In this document: positions 10,640-22,648 of the stretch, one piece after another
How the letters are laid out: each line of letters starts with the position of its first letter
Position numbering within the stretch: the first letter of the stretch is position 1
NCBI GenBank assembly: GCA_027625915.1
Contig: JANTQA010000047.1
Coordinates: 11,470,001 to 11,534,000 of the forward strand
Direction of reading: 5' to 3'
Source of the DNA: Anaeramoeba flamelloides
Taxonomy: Eukaryota > Metamonada > Anaeramoebidae
Length of the DNA: 64,000 nucleotides
The notes under the pieces: model-generated
What the model saw: only the letters and a program-made list of their open reading frames with translations
What the model was told of the DNA's origin: nothing
Databases searched by the model: none
Translations under genes and position numbers: made by a program

Positions 10640-11000
10640 CGTATTTATTTCAAAATATGTTCACTGGAATATTTCCAAAAAATGAAATAAAAAAAAGCAC
10701 TTTTTTGGTAAAAACAATTTCCAACCAATTCCAATAATAAATTGGGAAAATGGAAAGGGTGCAAATGATTTTTTAAATAACTAATTGCAGTTATATATTT
10801 TCAATTCTATTTTAAATTTTATTGAGATTTAAAAAAATATGAAAACGGTTTTTTGGATCAAAAAGAAAATAATTAACACCAATTTTCACTTCCTAGAAAA
10901 TATCTGATAAAATTGAGATCAGAAATTTTAATTTCTTTTATTTATGTAATACAATACTATGGAAAAAAATGAAAAATTACATTGAATCAATAAATAGTAG
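10640..11000. repeat. Diverged dispersed repeat (partner 50745-51100)
   Basis: Shared ordered blocks with 50745-51100 include TTTATTTCAAAATATGTT, ATTGGG followed by GGTGCAAA or GACACAAA and GATTTTTTAAATAAC, GTTTTTTGGA/ACCAA, and GA(T/C)...AGAAA...AAT. Identity is low, so the pair is old. No coding potential seen. Confidence 0.35.
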
Positions 11001-13119
11001 TTAATACTTTTGTATATTGAAATACTTTTTCGAAGATGGATTTTTTATTAAATATATTTTGTATTAAATTTGCACCACTTCGTTGGAAATAGAATATGTC
11101 CCTTAGAACCCCAAATATACTAATTACCCTCGATACAAAATATTTATATTAAATTGTTATCAAAACATTATAAGATATAGAATTTATAAATAATTATCTT
11201 CAAAAGAAAATTTAAAAATCAAAAATTGTACAGGTGCTAACAATAAAAAAATAACTTAAAAAAAATTTTCAACTTTGTGAATTTTTTTTTGGTAATTGTG
11301 ATTTTATTGATTTTCAAGGAAATTTTGTCAATATAATTTTTTTTTTTTTTGAAAAGTTTGTCTAGACATCAAAAAGTCTTTGTTTTAATGATTAAAACAC
11401 ATTATACTTTGTGAATTTTTTTGGGTCTACTTGTACCCTAATATTGTATAAAAAACTTGATTAGATAATTTATTTATTGTAAAAGATGTTTTGAAATCAC
11501 TTAGAAAATTTATTATATCTGTTGATTAACATTCAATGACAATAAATATATTTGATTCTAAATAAAATAAAAATAACCAAAAATATATATTAAATTTGTT
11601 AAAAAAAAATAATTGTTTTTTTTCATTAAAAATGTGAAAATTTTTTAACAAATAATTTTTTTCAAATATAAATAATTTTTGTATAGTTGATTCAGATTAA
11701 TAATTGATTTTTTTTTTTTAATTTTTACCATTTTTTAATTTTTGACTCTTTAAAATCTAGAAATAAAATAAACAATATTATTGAATAAAAAAAGATCATA
11801 TATCAGAACTTATTTTACAAGATCTGGGTTAATTTAGATTGAAAAAATCAAATTTACCAAATATATTATTCAAATTTTTACCAGTTACAAAATTCCAAAA
11901 AAAATAATCTTGGATACGAAGATTATTTTATTATCTCTGAATAATATTTAAAAGTTATTTTTTTTTTTTAAGAAAAAAATTTAGGTTTAGTTATTTTATT
12001 GATTAAAAAATTATGTATATTTGTTTTATTCCAATTTAATAAATTGAAATTATTTTATATTTTTTTTTTTTTTTTTTGATTTTCAATTATTGTCTATTGC
12101 TTAAATAAAAGTTTTAGAAAATTAATCAAATTAAATTTTTAATTTTGGCCTAAAGAAATTAATTTCATTTTTCTCTGGATTGGATATTACTTGAAATTTT
12201 TTCAGTTATATATTTTATTATTTACTTTTTTTAATCTTAAAATTCAGAACTTTTTTGATAGTTATTATTAATATACCAATGTATTGGGTTTGGAATTACT
12301 ATTGTTTAATAACATTTCTTATTTTAAAAAATTAAAAAAAAACAATCTTTAAAGAAAATGTAAATATTTAACATTATTATTGTTTTTTCCAATAATAAAA
12401 AAAAAAATACAACAATAAAATTATTTTTACTTTTTATTATCATCCAAAAATGGATGAAAGACAAATAAGAAAATAAATATATTAGTAAATCAATGCCATT
12501 TTAAATGTTTTATTTAAAAACATGAGGAAATTTAAGTAAATTTGGGGTAATAAGGGATATGAGATAAACATCAAAAATGTGGGCAGATTTTGCATCAAAA
12601 AAAAAATTGTTAATTATATTTATTTTTTTGAAGAATAAGGTGTTTATTTAAAGTATCTAGAGACAATAAACTAGACATTTTAATAAAAAATATACAGTTA
12701 TCATTTTATTTTATGAAAGTTAGATGAAAAAATGAAATAATACTAATAACAAATTTACCACAAATTTTCAAATTTGGTTTATATATTTATAATTACAAAA
12801 TTTTGTAAATAATGTAAACAGTGAAAGAATAACGATAATGTATTTTACATTCAATTTGGAAAAAAATTTGTTTTTATAAAATATTTTATCATTTTTTTAT
12901 CTTTTTTTTTTGTTTTCATTTCTTTCTTCAAATTGTGTAATATACTAATTTAGATTTTCTTTTCTTTTTTTTTTTTTTCAATGATTGACTGAAGCATATA
13001 ATTGTTTTTTCGTTAAATATAAAAATCACAGACACTTAATTGATGGTATATAACCATCGTATTGCCCAAAGTAATTGTGGATAAAATTCAAGAAAATCAG
13101 TAATATATATTTTTTTTAA

Positions 13120-13317
13120 CAGTCAGTTTCACTTTTAAGGCACAAACGTTCAACGAAATTTAAGGAACAAAAAAAATCACAAATTAAGGAAAAAAATTTT
13201 GCGTTCTAGTAAAATAATTTGTAAAAATTAAAAATTCCAAATTTTGTGCCTTAATTTGAGATTTTTTTGTGCATTAAATTTCGTTGAAAGTTTGTACCTT
13301 AAAAGTGAAACTGACTA
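13120..13317. mobile_element. Palindromic MITE, Tc1/mariner-like ends, copy 1
   Basis: A 198 bp near-perfect inverted repeat. The left arm begins CAGTCAGTTTCACTTTTAAG and the right arm ends with the complement, CTTAAAAGTGAAACTGACT. About 80 bases per arm pair around a 40-base AT-rich centre. A TA follows the right end. Two further copies lie at 28491-28688 and 34855-35049. The CAGT start and TA flanks are typical of Tc1/mariner-class elements; there is no transposase, so it would depend on an enzyme supplied elsewhere. Confidence 0.8.
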
Positions 13318-14006
13318 TAGTGGTTTCACCCAGCGTTTCTGGAAATACTAATTGTTATTTTTTCCATTTATTTTTTTTTCTTTAATTTGGAGAAAAAGGA
13401 TTAAATTAAAAATGTATTAATTATTGACCAACATAAACTTGATTTAAACTTATATTTTGAATAATATAACAAATATTTTTTTTTATCCAATTTTTAATTT
13501 TTTTAATTCCAAATTTATAGATGTAATTTATATTGTTCAAACTGAACATATTCAAATGAAAATAACCTTTTAGATGTGAAAAAAAAGATAATATGTTTAA
13601 ATTTTATCAATTTTAATACCAAAGTTAAGTACTTTGGTTTATTTTTCTTTTTTGGTTTTAATGGATTTTCAAAGAATTTGATTTTATGTTTTGAAAAAAA
13701 TATAATTAATAGGATTTTTTTGTTTTTATATTTTATTGATCAATAAAGTGACTCTTGGTTTAATAATAACAATTTTATTAATCTTTTAGAGAATTCTGAG
13801 AATTTATATTTCGATAATAATAATCTTAATTTTTTTTTTAATTTGTTCAGGTAAATGATATATTATTTTTGTACCTTAATATTTTAATTATTTTTCATCT
13901 TCTCTTTTTTTTTTAGTTAATTTTCTTTGATTACTACTTTCATACAATAAATAAATAAACAAATTAATTAATTAATAAATAAATTAATCTTAATATTCGT
14001 TTATAC

Positions 14007-14491
14007 TAGTGAAAAAAATACCCGAACAGAAAAAGATCCCAGGCAAGATTTTTAATTGTAAATATTAATAAAATTGTTGAATAAAATAATTTTATTTAAG
14101 AATAAAACTTTTTAAAATTATAACTCACACGGTCATTTGGATGATGATTAATTAAATTACACTTGTTAAAAATAATATTCAATCAATCAAAAAACATGAA
14201 TAAAAATTATCATTTTCCAAATTCATAACAAACCTCTATAAAACTCTATTGTTTTTTTTTTAAAAAAAAAGTTGATCTACTTATACTATCAATAATTAAT
14301 GAAGTATTCTATAGGTACTCCCAACTTTAATGGATTTTAGGTAGGTTTATTACTAGTTCATAACCAATTTGATTATTAATAAAAAGGATTTAATATACAA
14401 TAAAAGCCATTGCAAAATACTTTTACCTAATACTCACAATTAAAAATCTTTTCAGGGATTTTTTTCATGGCCTGGTATTTTTTTTCAACTA
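14007..14491. mobile_element. Terminal-inverted-repeat MITE (about 490 bp), copy A
   Basis: The left end TAGTGAAAAAAATACC, followed by GATCCC and CAAGATTTTTAATTGT, is the inverse of the right end ACAATTAAAAATCTTTTCAG...GGTATTTTTTTTCAACTA. The inverted ends are about 55 bases long. The interior (for example AACCTCTATAAAACTCTA and GTTGATCTACTTATA) reappears in reverse complement inside 37337-37828. It has no ORF of its own, so it is a non-autonomous DNA element. Confidence 0.75.
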
Positions 14492-15143
14492 TTTACCAAA
14501 ATAAAAAGTAAAAATTAAAGATATATACAATTTAAACGTTTTTTTTTTTTTTTGAGCTTTTTGGTGTGTTTTAGGAATTCATTTTAAAAAAATCTCTTCT
14601 TTGGAAGGTATTTTAATTTTCCACAACGAAAAGTGTTCCTTTTTTTAAAAAACAATAAAAAGTCAAATAATTTTTTTGTCCAAAAACAAATTTTTTGTAT
14701 CAAAAAAACAATTCACCATTTGTTCCAAAATAAAAATAAAAAACCCAATAAATAAGACAATATTAAAATCTTTTCTGTTGTCTTTGAAAACTGTCTCTTA
14801 CTACTATTTGTTTTAAAATAAATTGAACAAATTTTTCATTCAGCCTTACAAATAAAGGTTTTTAAATCATGTAATTTTTCAACTGTTTATTTTTGTAAAC
14901 AAATTTAAATTCTTAATTTTCTTTTTAAAATTGGGAACTTGATGGTAGCTTTAATTCTTTGGAATGTAATTATTTTGGAAAAGGGGAATGAAAAATTTTG
15001 ATCTTTTTTTCAAGAAATTAACAGTAAAACCGTACAATTAATGTTTGTGACCACAACTCCTTAAAAAAAAAAAAGAATTCATCAGATTTTGCAAATAAAA
15101 TTTATCATTTTTTTTTCTTCTTTTCTTGCTCTTTTCAAAAGCA

Positions 15144-18100
15144 ATGAAAAAACTACAAGCACAGGAACAAGAATTCTCACATTTTGAAATCCGATCACTT
15201 CTTCAAATAAATTCACCAAAACCAAACGACAACACAAACAAACAGCGAGTTTTTGGGCACTTCACTCATGGGATTAGTGGCATTTATCATGATCGTTATT
15301 GTATCTGTGCCTTTGCAACTGATCTTTGTCATATTTGCTTTTTAATTTCCGAGTACCCAGCAAACAACTTTCTTACAAGGCACTTAAAATTTATACCTGG
15401 TAAAGAGATTGTAAGTTTAAGCTTTTCTGACACATGTGATGCTCTTTTGGTTGTAACGTCTGATTTAATTCTAGTCAATATCCCGTTGGGAAGAATTTTA
15501 AGGCAATTGTTATCGCATTCTGAAAGAAAATTTCGGAAATTAGAATTAAAAATAAGTAGTCTACAGGAAAAACAAAACGAAAATGATTCCAAAAAAAAAC
15601 CAACTCTAACAACAAAGAAAATCAAAAACAAAAAGAAAACACAACAACCAACGAAAAAAATGAATTTTCCAAAGTTTACAAGAGACAAATTTCAAATCAT
15701 TCAAGCCCTCAAGAACGAATTAAAAGACGGAGATCAAGTAACCAATTGTGTGTGGTGGACAACCTCAATTCGTGAGGAGTATCTAATTATTAGCACTTTA
15801 TTTGGTGAATTAATGTTTTTTAATTTATTGAGCCGAACAATTGAAAAAAAACTTGAATTAAAGCAGCCAATAAAAAAAATAAGTCTCTTCCAATATCCGC
15901 CCTTGCAATACTTATTAATTCAAACTTTTAGTTTACATTATTTCTATTTAATTTTAGAAGATTTCCACCCAAAGATTGGCATTGTTACAATTTTCACTTC
16001 AAAAAATTTTAAAATAAAAAATTTTGCGAACAAAAGGTTCCCTCACGATAGTGAAATATGCCAAGAAACGCATTATAAGCAAACTAATTTAAATTGTGTT
16101 CCGAAAACCTATGTTAAGGTGCACTTACCAGTTGAAGGTGAAATCCAATTGTTTGACTCCAGTCAGCCAGATTTGCCCAAGGTGCCTCTTTATCAATACA
16201 AAATACCGAAGGAATACTGTAAGCAAGTAATCTTAACCGAAAATTTAATTATCAGTTCGATAATGAAGAAAAAAAAGAAGAAGAAGATCGTTATACATAA
16301 AAAGAGCATGTGCAAGAATAACAACACGAACACGAGCAAGAACATGAATACGAACACGGAAAATGAACATGGGCAAGAAACAGAAGATAAAAATGAAAGG
16401 AATGCTTACAAACATCAACAAAAACAAAGAAAGGAAAAAGAGAAAGATAACGAAAATGAAAATAAAAATGAAAATAAAAACAAAAATGATCATGAAAAAG
16501 AGAATATAATTCCTAAAAGCAATAGCAAAATATCAAACAATTATTTACAGATCCATATTTTTTCAAAATTTTTTTCTCTCCATCAAAAAGAAAAAGAGAA
16601 TAATAAATTGCATAAGCAATTAATTTTTCAACGATTTCTTTTACCAAAAAACGAACTTTTTGGTGGGTTTCTAGAATTAAGAAATAGACAAGACTATTGC
16701 TTGCTTTGGACATCTCAAAGCATTTATTTAATTGGTCCAAAAACTGAACCATCGAAACTATTTTGTCATTTACTTTCAAAAAAAAAATATAATTTGGCCG
16801 AATCTATTGGGAAATGTTTCCAGTTACAACTCCAAGATCTATATTTAAAAGAAGCAAAGGCGCAATTTGACTTGGCAAAGGATTATAAATTTTCTATAGA
16901 ATTATATTCTTTATCAAACCAAAGGCCTGAAATAATTGTTTCAAAATTTGCCAAGGTTAATCAAATAGAATTATTAATTTCCAATTTACAAACCCAATTA
17001 AAAATTTGTGAAATTGAAAATAAAAAAAAATCATTATCAAATTTATTAATTTTATGTTTTTTACACTTATTTCTATCCAATGGCAATTTTAATAACAGTA
17101 TAAATGGTAATAATAATTACCATGACAATGATAATAATAATAATAACAACAATAACAATAACAACAATAACAATAACAAAAATAATAATAATAACAATAA
17201 CAATAATAATAATAATAACAATAACAATAATAATAATAATAACAATAAAAATAATAAAAAAAAAAAAAATAATAATTTAAAAGTTATTTTAAAAAATTTT
17301 TTATTAAAAAATAATTCTTATGATCCAATAAAAATAATAAAAATATTATCAAAATATTCTTTAATAGATTTAATTATTGAAATTGCTATTCATAAAAATA
17401 TCGTAGAAAAGGCATTTTTAATTTTGACTGAAAAAAAAATTCAATTGTTGACCAGAAATCAATTAAAATTATTAATGGAAAATAATTCACACAAAGTTTT
17501 AATAAATTATGTAAATTTTTTTCCAATGGATATCCAGTTATTAATATTAATAAATGACCCTTATTCAATTGCCAAATATAATACCCGGATAAATAATATA
17601 TTAAATCAGATATCTAATGAAATTTTATTAAAAATTTCAAAAAGAAAATTGACTATTTTTCTTCAACAAATAGAAAGCGAAGAAGAAAAGGGAAAGAGTA
17701 TGGAAAAAAAAATGGAATTTGGAAGGAATAATAATTGGGTAATAATTGAGAAGGGGGGGAAGAAAATGAGGAATAGAGAAACAAAAGCTATAAATGAAAA
17801 GAGAAAAGAGAAAGGAGGGGTTAAAGGGGGAGGGAAAAGAAGCAGCAAAGGAAACGAAAAAGAATTAAATCAAAAAAATACACCATTATTGTTATATATA
17901 AATGTTGAATTAAATTTAGTTTGTAAATTAATATTGCTTTCTCGCTTATTAAATTCAAATAATCAAAAATTACAATTAATTCAAAAAAAGAGAATTGAGA
18001 TCAAACAATTTCTAATTAAATATCAAAACAAATATAGAATTTCAGTAATTTTACACAGATGCTTTGATTTAAAATTATTTTATTTAGCATCATTTATTTA

Positions 18101-19196
18101 TCAGATTTTGCAAAATTTCACTGTTTCCATAAATTTTTTTTTCCTTTATTGTCATCAATTTATTGAAAAAAATAAAAAACAGTTTAAAAAAACAGGGGGG
18201 GATATTATTTTAAAGAATTTTATTCTTGAAATTTTTGAAATGCTAGAATTATTTTTCCAATCAAATAATCCTCGTTTGAATAAAAATGGAAATCAACAAG
18301 AAATAAAAATCCAAAATAATAAGAATAACAGAAAATTATTACATAGAAGCATTGAGAAAAATCAAGTAAATGGGAATAACAATGATAATGATAATGATAA
18401 TAGTAATGGCAAATGCATTAGTGACAGTGATCGGAAAGAAGTTATTATCAAATTAATTAACTTTTGGAAAAAAAATAATTTATCAATCCAATTACTCGAA
18501 GAGAAATTTTTAAAAGATTTCCAAATATATGGGAAATTTTTGGTAGCAATATTTGATCAAAAACAGAAAGCTAACCCACTAACAATTAAATTTTCTTCTA
18601 ATTTATTATTTAAAGTTGCTAAATTAAAATTGAAGAATTACCAAAATAAAATTTTAAAATTTCAAAAAAAAAAAATACCAACTAATCGCTTTGTAAGCGG
18701 TATTAAAAAAAATATCGAATTAAAACTGCAATTAAATCAAACAATAGAAATTTCAAAACTATTTTTAGCAAAGCAAACCATGTTTTTGAAGGATTCTTGC
18801 TTTGATCATCTTTCAAATATTAACAACCACACTTTAAAGACTTCTCAGCAAAATAACAAAAAGCATCCCCAATCATCTCAAAATATTTATATTCAGACCC
18901 CAAATAACACAAGCATTACTAATGGGGATGATAATGCTAACCATGAAAATTTAATAATATTTACCTGTGGTCATCATTTTCCTAAAAATGAATTTGAATC
19001 AATTTTATTACCGATTTTTAAGAAAAAAATCTTACAGTTACCTATTTCTTTCCCTCAAACTACAAATATTTTACTACAAAATTTTAAACATCCCAAAATT
19101 TATTCTAGTTGCCCTATATGTGTGTTTAATTCATTACAAACTTACATTAATGAAAAATTTCAAATAAAAACAAAATTTTGGAAAATTATGATATAA
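15144..19196 (+). CDS. Large beta-propeller/alpha-solenoid protein with C-terminal zinc-binding motif (Vps-C or BLOC-2 like)
   Basis: Single-exon gene of 1350 residues, started at the first ATG (15144), which follows a T-rich leader. Residues about 20-370 look like a WD-type beta-propeller, interrupted by Lys-rich linkers. A charged K/N/E linker spans about 375-455. From about 530 the protein becomes helical, with the well-formed segment DLYLKEAKAQFDLAKDY and RPEIIVSKFAKVNQIELL, and continues with interruptions to about 1230. A pure Asn-rich tract lies at about 655-715. The C-terminus carries FTCGHHF (about 1271) and SCPICVFN (about 1322), a plausible split zinc-binding or RING-like site. Propeller, solenoid and C-terminal RING is the layout of Vps8, Vps11, Vps18 and Vps41 in HOPS/CORVET and, more loosely, of BLOC-2 subunits. 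I cannot say which it is. If correct it would tether endosomal or lysosomal membranes. Confidence 0.85.
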   Translation: MKKLQAQEQEFSHFEIRSLLQINSPKPNDNTNKQRVFGHFTHGISGIYHDRYCICAFATDLCHICFLISEYPANNFLTRHLKFIPGKEIVSLSFSDTCDALLVVTSDLILVNIPLGRILRQLLSHSERKFRKLELKISSLQEKQNENDSKKKPTLTTKKIKNKKKTQQPTKKMNFPKFTRDKFQIIQALKNELKDGDQVTNCVWWTTSIREEYLIISTLFGELMFFNLLSRTIEKKLELKQPIKKISLFQYPPLQYLLIQTFSLHYFYLILEDFHPKIGIVTIFTSKNFKIKNFANKRFPHDSEICQETHYKQTNLNCVPKTYVKVHLPVEGEIQLFDSSQPDLPKVPLYQYKIPKEYCKQVILTENLIISSIMKKKKKKKIVIHKKSMCKNNNTNTSKNMNTNTENEHGQETEDKNERNAYKHQQKQRKEKEKDNENENKNENKNKNDHEKENIIPKSNSKISNNYLQIHIFSKFFSLHQKEKENNKLHKQLIFQRFLLPKNELFGGFLELRNRQDYCLLWTSQSIYLIGPKTEPSKLFCHLLSKKKYNLAESIGKCFQLQLQDLYLKEAKAQFDLAKDYKFSIELYSLSNQRPEIIVSKFAKVNQIELLISNLQTQLKICEIENKKKSLSNLLILCFLHLFLSNGNFNNSINGNNNYHDNDNNNNNNNNNNNNNNNKNNNNNNNNNNNNNNNNNNNNNNKNNKKKKNNNLKVILKNFLLKNNSYDPIKIIKILSKYSLIDLIIEIAIHKNIVEKAFLILTEKKIQLLTRNQLKLLMENNSHKVLINYVNFFPMDIQLLILINDPYSIAKYNTRINNILNQISNEILLKISKRKLTIFLQQIESEEEKGKSMEKKMEFGRNNNWVIIEKGGKKMRNRETKAINEKRKEKGGVKGGGKRSSKGNEKELNQKNTPLLLYINVELNLVCKLILLSRLLNSNNQKLQLIQKKRIEIKQFLIKYQNKYRISVILHRCFDLKLFYLASFIYQILQNFTVSINFFFLYCHQFIEKNKKQFKKTGGDIILKNFILEIFEMLELFFQSNNPRLNKNGNQQEIKIQNNKNNRKLLHRSIEKNQVNGNNNDNDNDNSNGKCISDSDRKEVIIKLINFWKKNNLSIQLLEEKFLKDFQIYGKFLVAIFDQKQKANPLTIKFSSNLLFKVAKLKLKNYQNKILKFQKKKIPTNRFVSGIKKNIELKLQLNQTIEISKLFLAKQTMFLKDSCFDHLSNINNHTLKTSQQNNKKHPQSSQNIYIQTPNNTSITNGDDNANHENLIIFTCGHHFPKNEFESILLPIFKKKILQLPISFPQTTNILLQNFKHPKIYSSCPICVFNSLQTYINEKFQIKTKFWKIMI
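17125..17272 (+). repeat. AAT/AAC trinucleotide tract coding poly-Asn
   Basis: An AAT/AAC run with a few AAA interruptions inside the large scaffold gene. It encodes about 45-50 Asn with scattered Lys. It sits between helical segments, so it is probably a tolerated loop. Such tracts are length-variable. Confidence 0.85.
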
Positions 19197-21639
19197 TTTT
19201 TTCAAATGAATTTCATTTATTTATTTTTGATCTTTAGAATTTGAAATTTTTTTTTTTCCGAAAGGCTTAAAACTTGTTTTTATATGACTTAAAATAAAAT
19301 CAATTCATGTGATATGTATTTTTGATATATATATATATATATATATTTACATATATATCCTATCTGATTTCATTCGGTGGTATTTTTCAAAATTATAAAT
19401 AATATCCTGACATTTCTACATTCAATCCATTTATCTATAATTATAGTTTAAAATATTTTAAAACTTTTTTTATTCTTCAAGATCGAAAATTGAAAAAATC
19501 GAAGAAACTGTTTCGTAACAATAAATTTTTTCTTTTTTCTTTTTTTTTTTGTTTTAATAATAAAGATTTAAATTATTTGTAATAATAAACACTATTTCAA
19601 AATTTTTATTATTATTATTTTAGTATACTTATTTATCGTTTCTGGGGGGTCTTAATTTATTTAATTCCAACAATATGGTATTATTTTATATTAATAATAC
19701 TTTTTTTAAAAAATTTAAAATTTTTGGATATAAACTCTATTTCAGTAAAATGCCTAGTTTTATTGAAGAAATAGAAAATATTCCATGATTTTAATCCATT
19801 AATTTTCTTCTCACACTAATTTTCAAATTTTGAGATCCAAATAATTTTTTTTAATTTAATCAAAATCATTTTTTGAGATTAGATCATTTTTTCTACTTTA
19901 GTCAAATAATTTCTTTCTTTCTTTTATTTAAAAAAAAAGTCAATTTGAAAAAAAAATGTTTATAAACTCCAAATTAACTTTAAGAAATATGAGACTTTGT
20001 ATTTTCTTTCAAAATAAATACATTTACAATTGAAAACTCACATTGTTAACAATTTTTATTTTGCAAAGAAATGGGGAAAACTAGTATCGATACTTTTCTA
20101 TGAAAGGGTTCCCAAAATTTGTTTTACATTTTATTTTTTTTTTCCAAATAATTAAAGTTTTTTCATGTATTTCTTTTATGAATCTCAGCTCAAATCTGAA
20201 GTTTATTATTTTTATTATTTCTAAACAATAATATTTTTGTTGGTTCTTAAAAAAATGGATTTTTTATTTATGACAGGGCCACCTTTGAGTTAAAAGGAGT
20301 TTAGTTAAAAAGTAAAAAAAAAATTATCAAAAAATAATTTTTTAAATGTAAATTTTTTTCAAATTTTTGGATATATATTAAAAAAAAATGAATTAAAATT
20401 ATATTTTCTATTTATAATTATTAATATTATTATATATAATATGTAATGCGTTTCAAAATAAAAAATTACATAAAAAGTAATATTTACATCAAAAAGATGA
20501 CTTGTAAATCTTTTTGGAAAAAGTTCATTTTTCCCAATCAAATTTTCAGTAAAAAGATCTGAAATCTTTTTTTGTTTGAGTTTTATTAAATTTTATGAAA
20601 AATAAAAACGATATTTTTGTTAACCAATTTTTATTTTTAGGAAATCTTATTGTTTAATAATTTATAATGATAATTATAAACAAATAGCATTTCATATTTA
20701 ATCTTTATTTCAAAATAAAATTTAAATAAATTAAATAGTGAATTCTTGAAGAGAAGAAAAAAATATATTGTCCATTTATTTAATTCAAAAATTATTATTA
20801 AATGTCTTGAAATTGAAAAGGATGGGTGATATTCTTATTCAAATAATAATAGTATAAATAAGAGACTATTTTTATCAAAATTGGTTATTTGATAAATATT
20901 TCTTATTACTTTTATTTTTATTAGAATTATTATTTTGAATTAATTTTATTACTTTCAAAATATTTGGAAAAATGGATATAATAATAAAGCCTATTTAAAT
21001 AATTTAATCTTTGTGTTATTACTAACTTACTGAAATAGTTAATTTCGGGTTATTGGTTATTGTTCAAAAATAATCAAATTAAAAAGTATTTCTTTAGGTT
21101 TATAAGTTGAATTTCTCCAAGTTCCCAAAAAAGTATTTTTGGAAAGATTTTTAATTTAATTGTTTGGTTGTTTTTAACATATTTCTTTGATAAATAAAAA
21201 GAAAAAATTGATTCTGAACTGTTTTTTGACTCAAAATAAAGAAATAAATTTTTTTTTACTAAGTTTAAAATAATTATTGTAATTTTTTTGAAATTAAGTT
21301 GATTTTTTATACTTGATATATTTAAGAACTAAATTGTTTAATTTTTAAAGTGTGTTTTGGTAACACTTCCTTTACAGGCAATAAGATTTCAATCTTCTTT
21401 AAAAGAAAATATTTTTTTAAAGAATTCAGAAATATGATGTATTTTGAACTTTTTACAAATTGGGGCATATGGATCAAATTAGTTTGTAAAAACAATAATT
21501 ACTATCTTAGAAGGCCATAAATTTAAGTCAGATTTTGTAGTAATCGGATTTTGGACTTTGTTTTTCAATTTCAAGATGTATAATATTTTTTGGGTTTTCC
21601 TATTAACTTTACTTATACTGTGTTTTTTATTAGACTAGT

Positions 21640-22380
21640 CCCTTAGTAGCTATTTTTTTCAGGTGGAAACTATGAAATTGTTAATAAAAGTATCATTGAA
21701 AGTGTTGCATAATCTTTATTAAATTCACACACTGAAATTTCTTTTACCAAAATAAATAGGAACTTTTTTTCTCAATTGTGTAAAATAAATAAAAATTTGG
21801 ATATCATTGAAGATTTGGATAATTTTCTCTGGAACCGCCCAGCCTATGAAAATAATCGGAAAATCTGGATTTCTGAATTAGAAAAAAATAATTTTTCACT
21901 TATTTTAAACAATAATAATATTTATAATATTATTAATAAACAAGATGCAATATCTTTATTAGGTCTAGTAGATAATAAGACTATGTTTGAATCTATTATA
22001 CGATTTCTAAATTCAAGTTTAGGAATTCGGGCAAACAAGAGGAATTCTAAACTCCCCCCTTAGATTACAATAAAAATAAATAGGAACTTTTCACAATTCT
22101 AACAATTTTAATAATTTTGGCTTTCTTTGATTCCTATCAAATTTTATTTGACAATTTCATAATTAAATAAATTACATTTCAAATTTATTAAAACTGAAAA
22201 ATTCCCAGGCTGTTCTAAATATTTTTTACAGTTGCCTTTACAAGTAATAAATGTTTTGAAAATTATACTTATACTTGAAAATACCTTAAGTAAATGTTTT
22301 TTTTTTAAATCGAATGAAAACTTGAAAGACTTTAATTTTTTTTTGTAATTGATATTTGGGTCAACGGAATGTATGAGTTA
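21640..22380. repeat. Dispersed repeat family R1, copy 2 (interrupted)
   Basis: It aligns with 7555-7960 on both sides of a 305 bp insertion: CCCTTAGTAGC, TTTTTCAGGTGGAAA and AAATTGTTAATAAAAG to the left; TTTTCACAATTCTAACAATTTT, TTGATTCCTATCAAATTTTA and TGTTCTAAATATTTTTTACAG to the right. Confidence 0.5.
21768..22091 (+). other. 305 bp insertion with protein-like ORF between 19 bp direct repeats
   Basis: AAAATAAATAGGAACTTTT occurs exactly at 21749-21767 and again at 22073-22091, flanking sequence absent from the related repeat at 7.6 kb. Between them one frame is open for about 95 codons and reads like folded protein (DLDNFLWNRPAYENNRKIWI, ISLLGLVDNKTMFESIIRFL), ending at a TAG at 22061-22063. 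There is no ATG near its start. The coding-like base composition contrasts with the flanks. It could be a captured or reverse-transcribed exon piece, or the remains of a mobile element's gene. I do not recognise the protein. Confidence 0.5.
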
Positions 22381-22648
22381 ACCTCATCTAAACAATTTAT
22401 TCATAAGATTCTATTTTTTGAAATCAAATTATAATTTATCCATATAAAAAAAAAAAAAAAAAATAACCTAAACTGTTATTTTTATTAACAATTGAGTTAA
22501 TTCTTGAAAATGATGAAACATTATATTTCGTTTTATTTTAAAAAGTTTTGATTTTGATTGAAAATATTTTATTTTGTTTTTATTTTTAATTTATAATAAT
22601 TCAATTCAAATATGAGTCAATAAAACTAATTGTGGAATATGTGATTAA

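Larger units (their letters stand above)
6619..15143. other. Long repeat-rich intergenic region
   Basis: About 8.5 kb with no convincing gene. It contains a 173 bp inverted repeat (7189-7361), a copy of a dispersed repeat (7555-8060), a cluster with duplicated blocks and hairpins (8315-10440), another diverged repeat (10640-11000), a palindromic MITE (13120-13317) and a longer terminal-inverted-repeat element (14007-14491). The stretch 11000-13100 is very AT-rich homopolymer sequence in which I see nothing. The segment 8640-9290 is less AT-rich than the rest but has no ORF I would defend. Confidence 0.6.
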
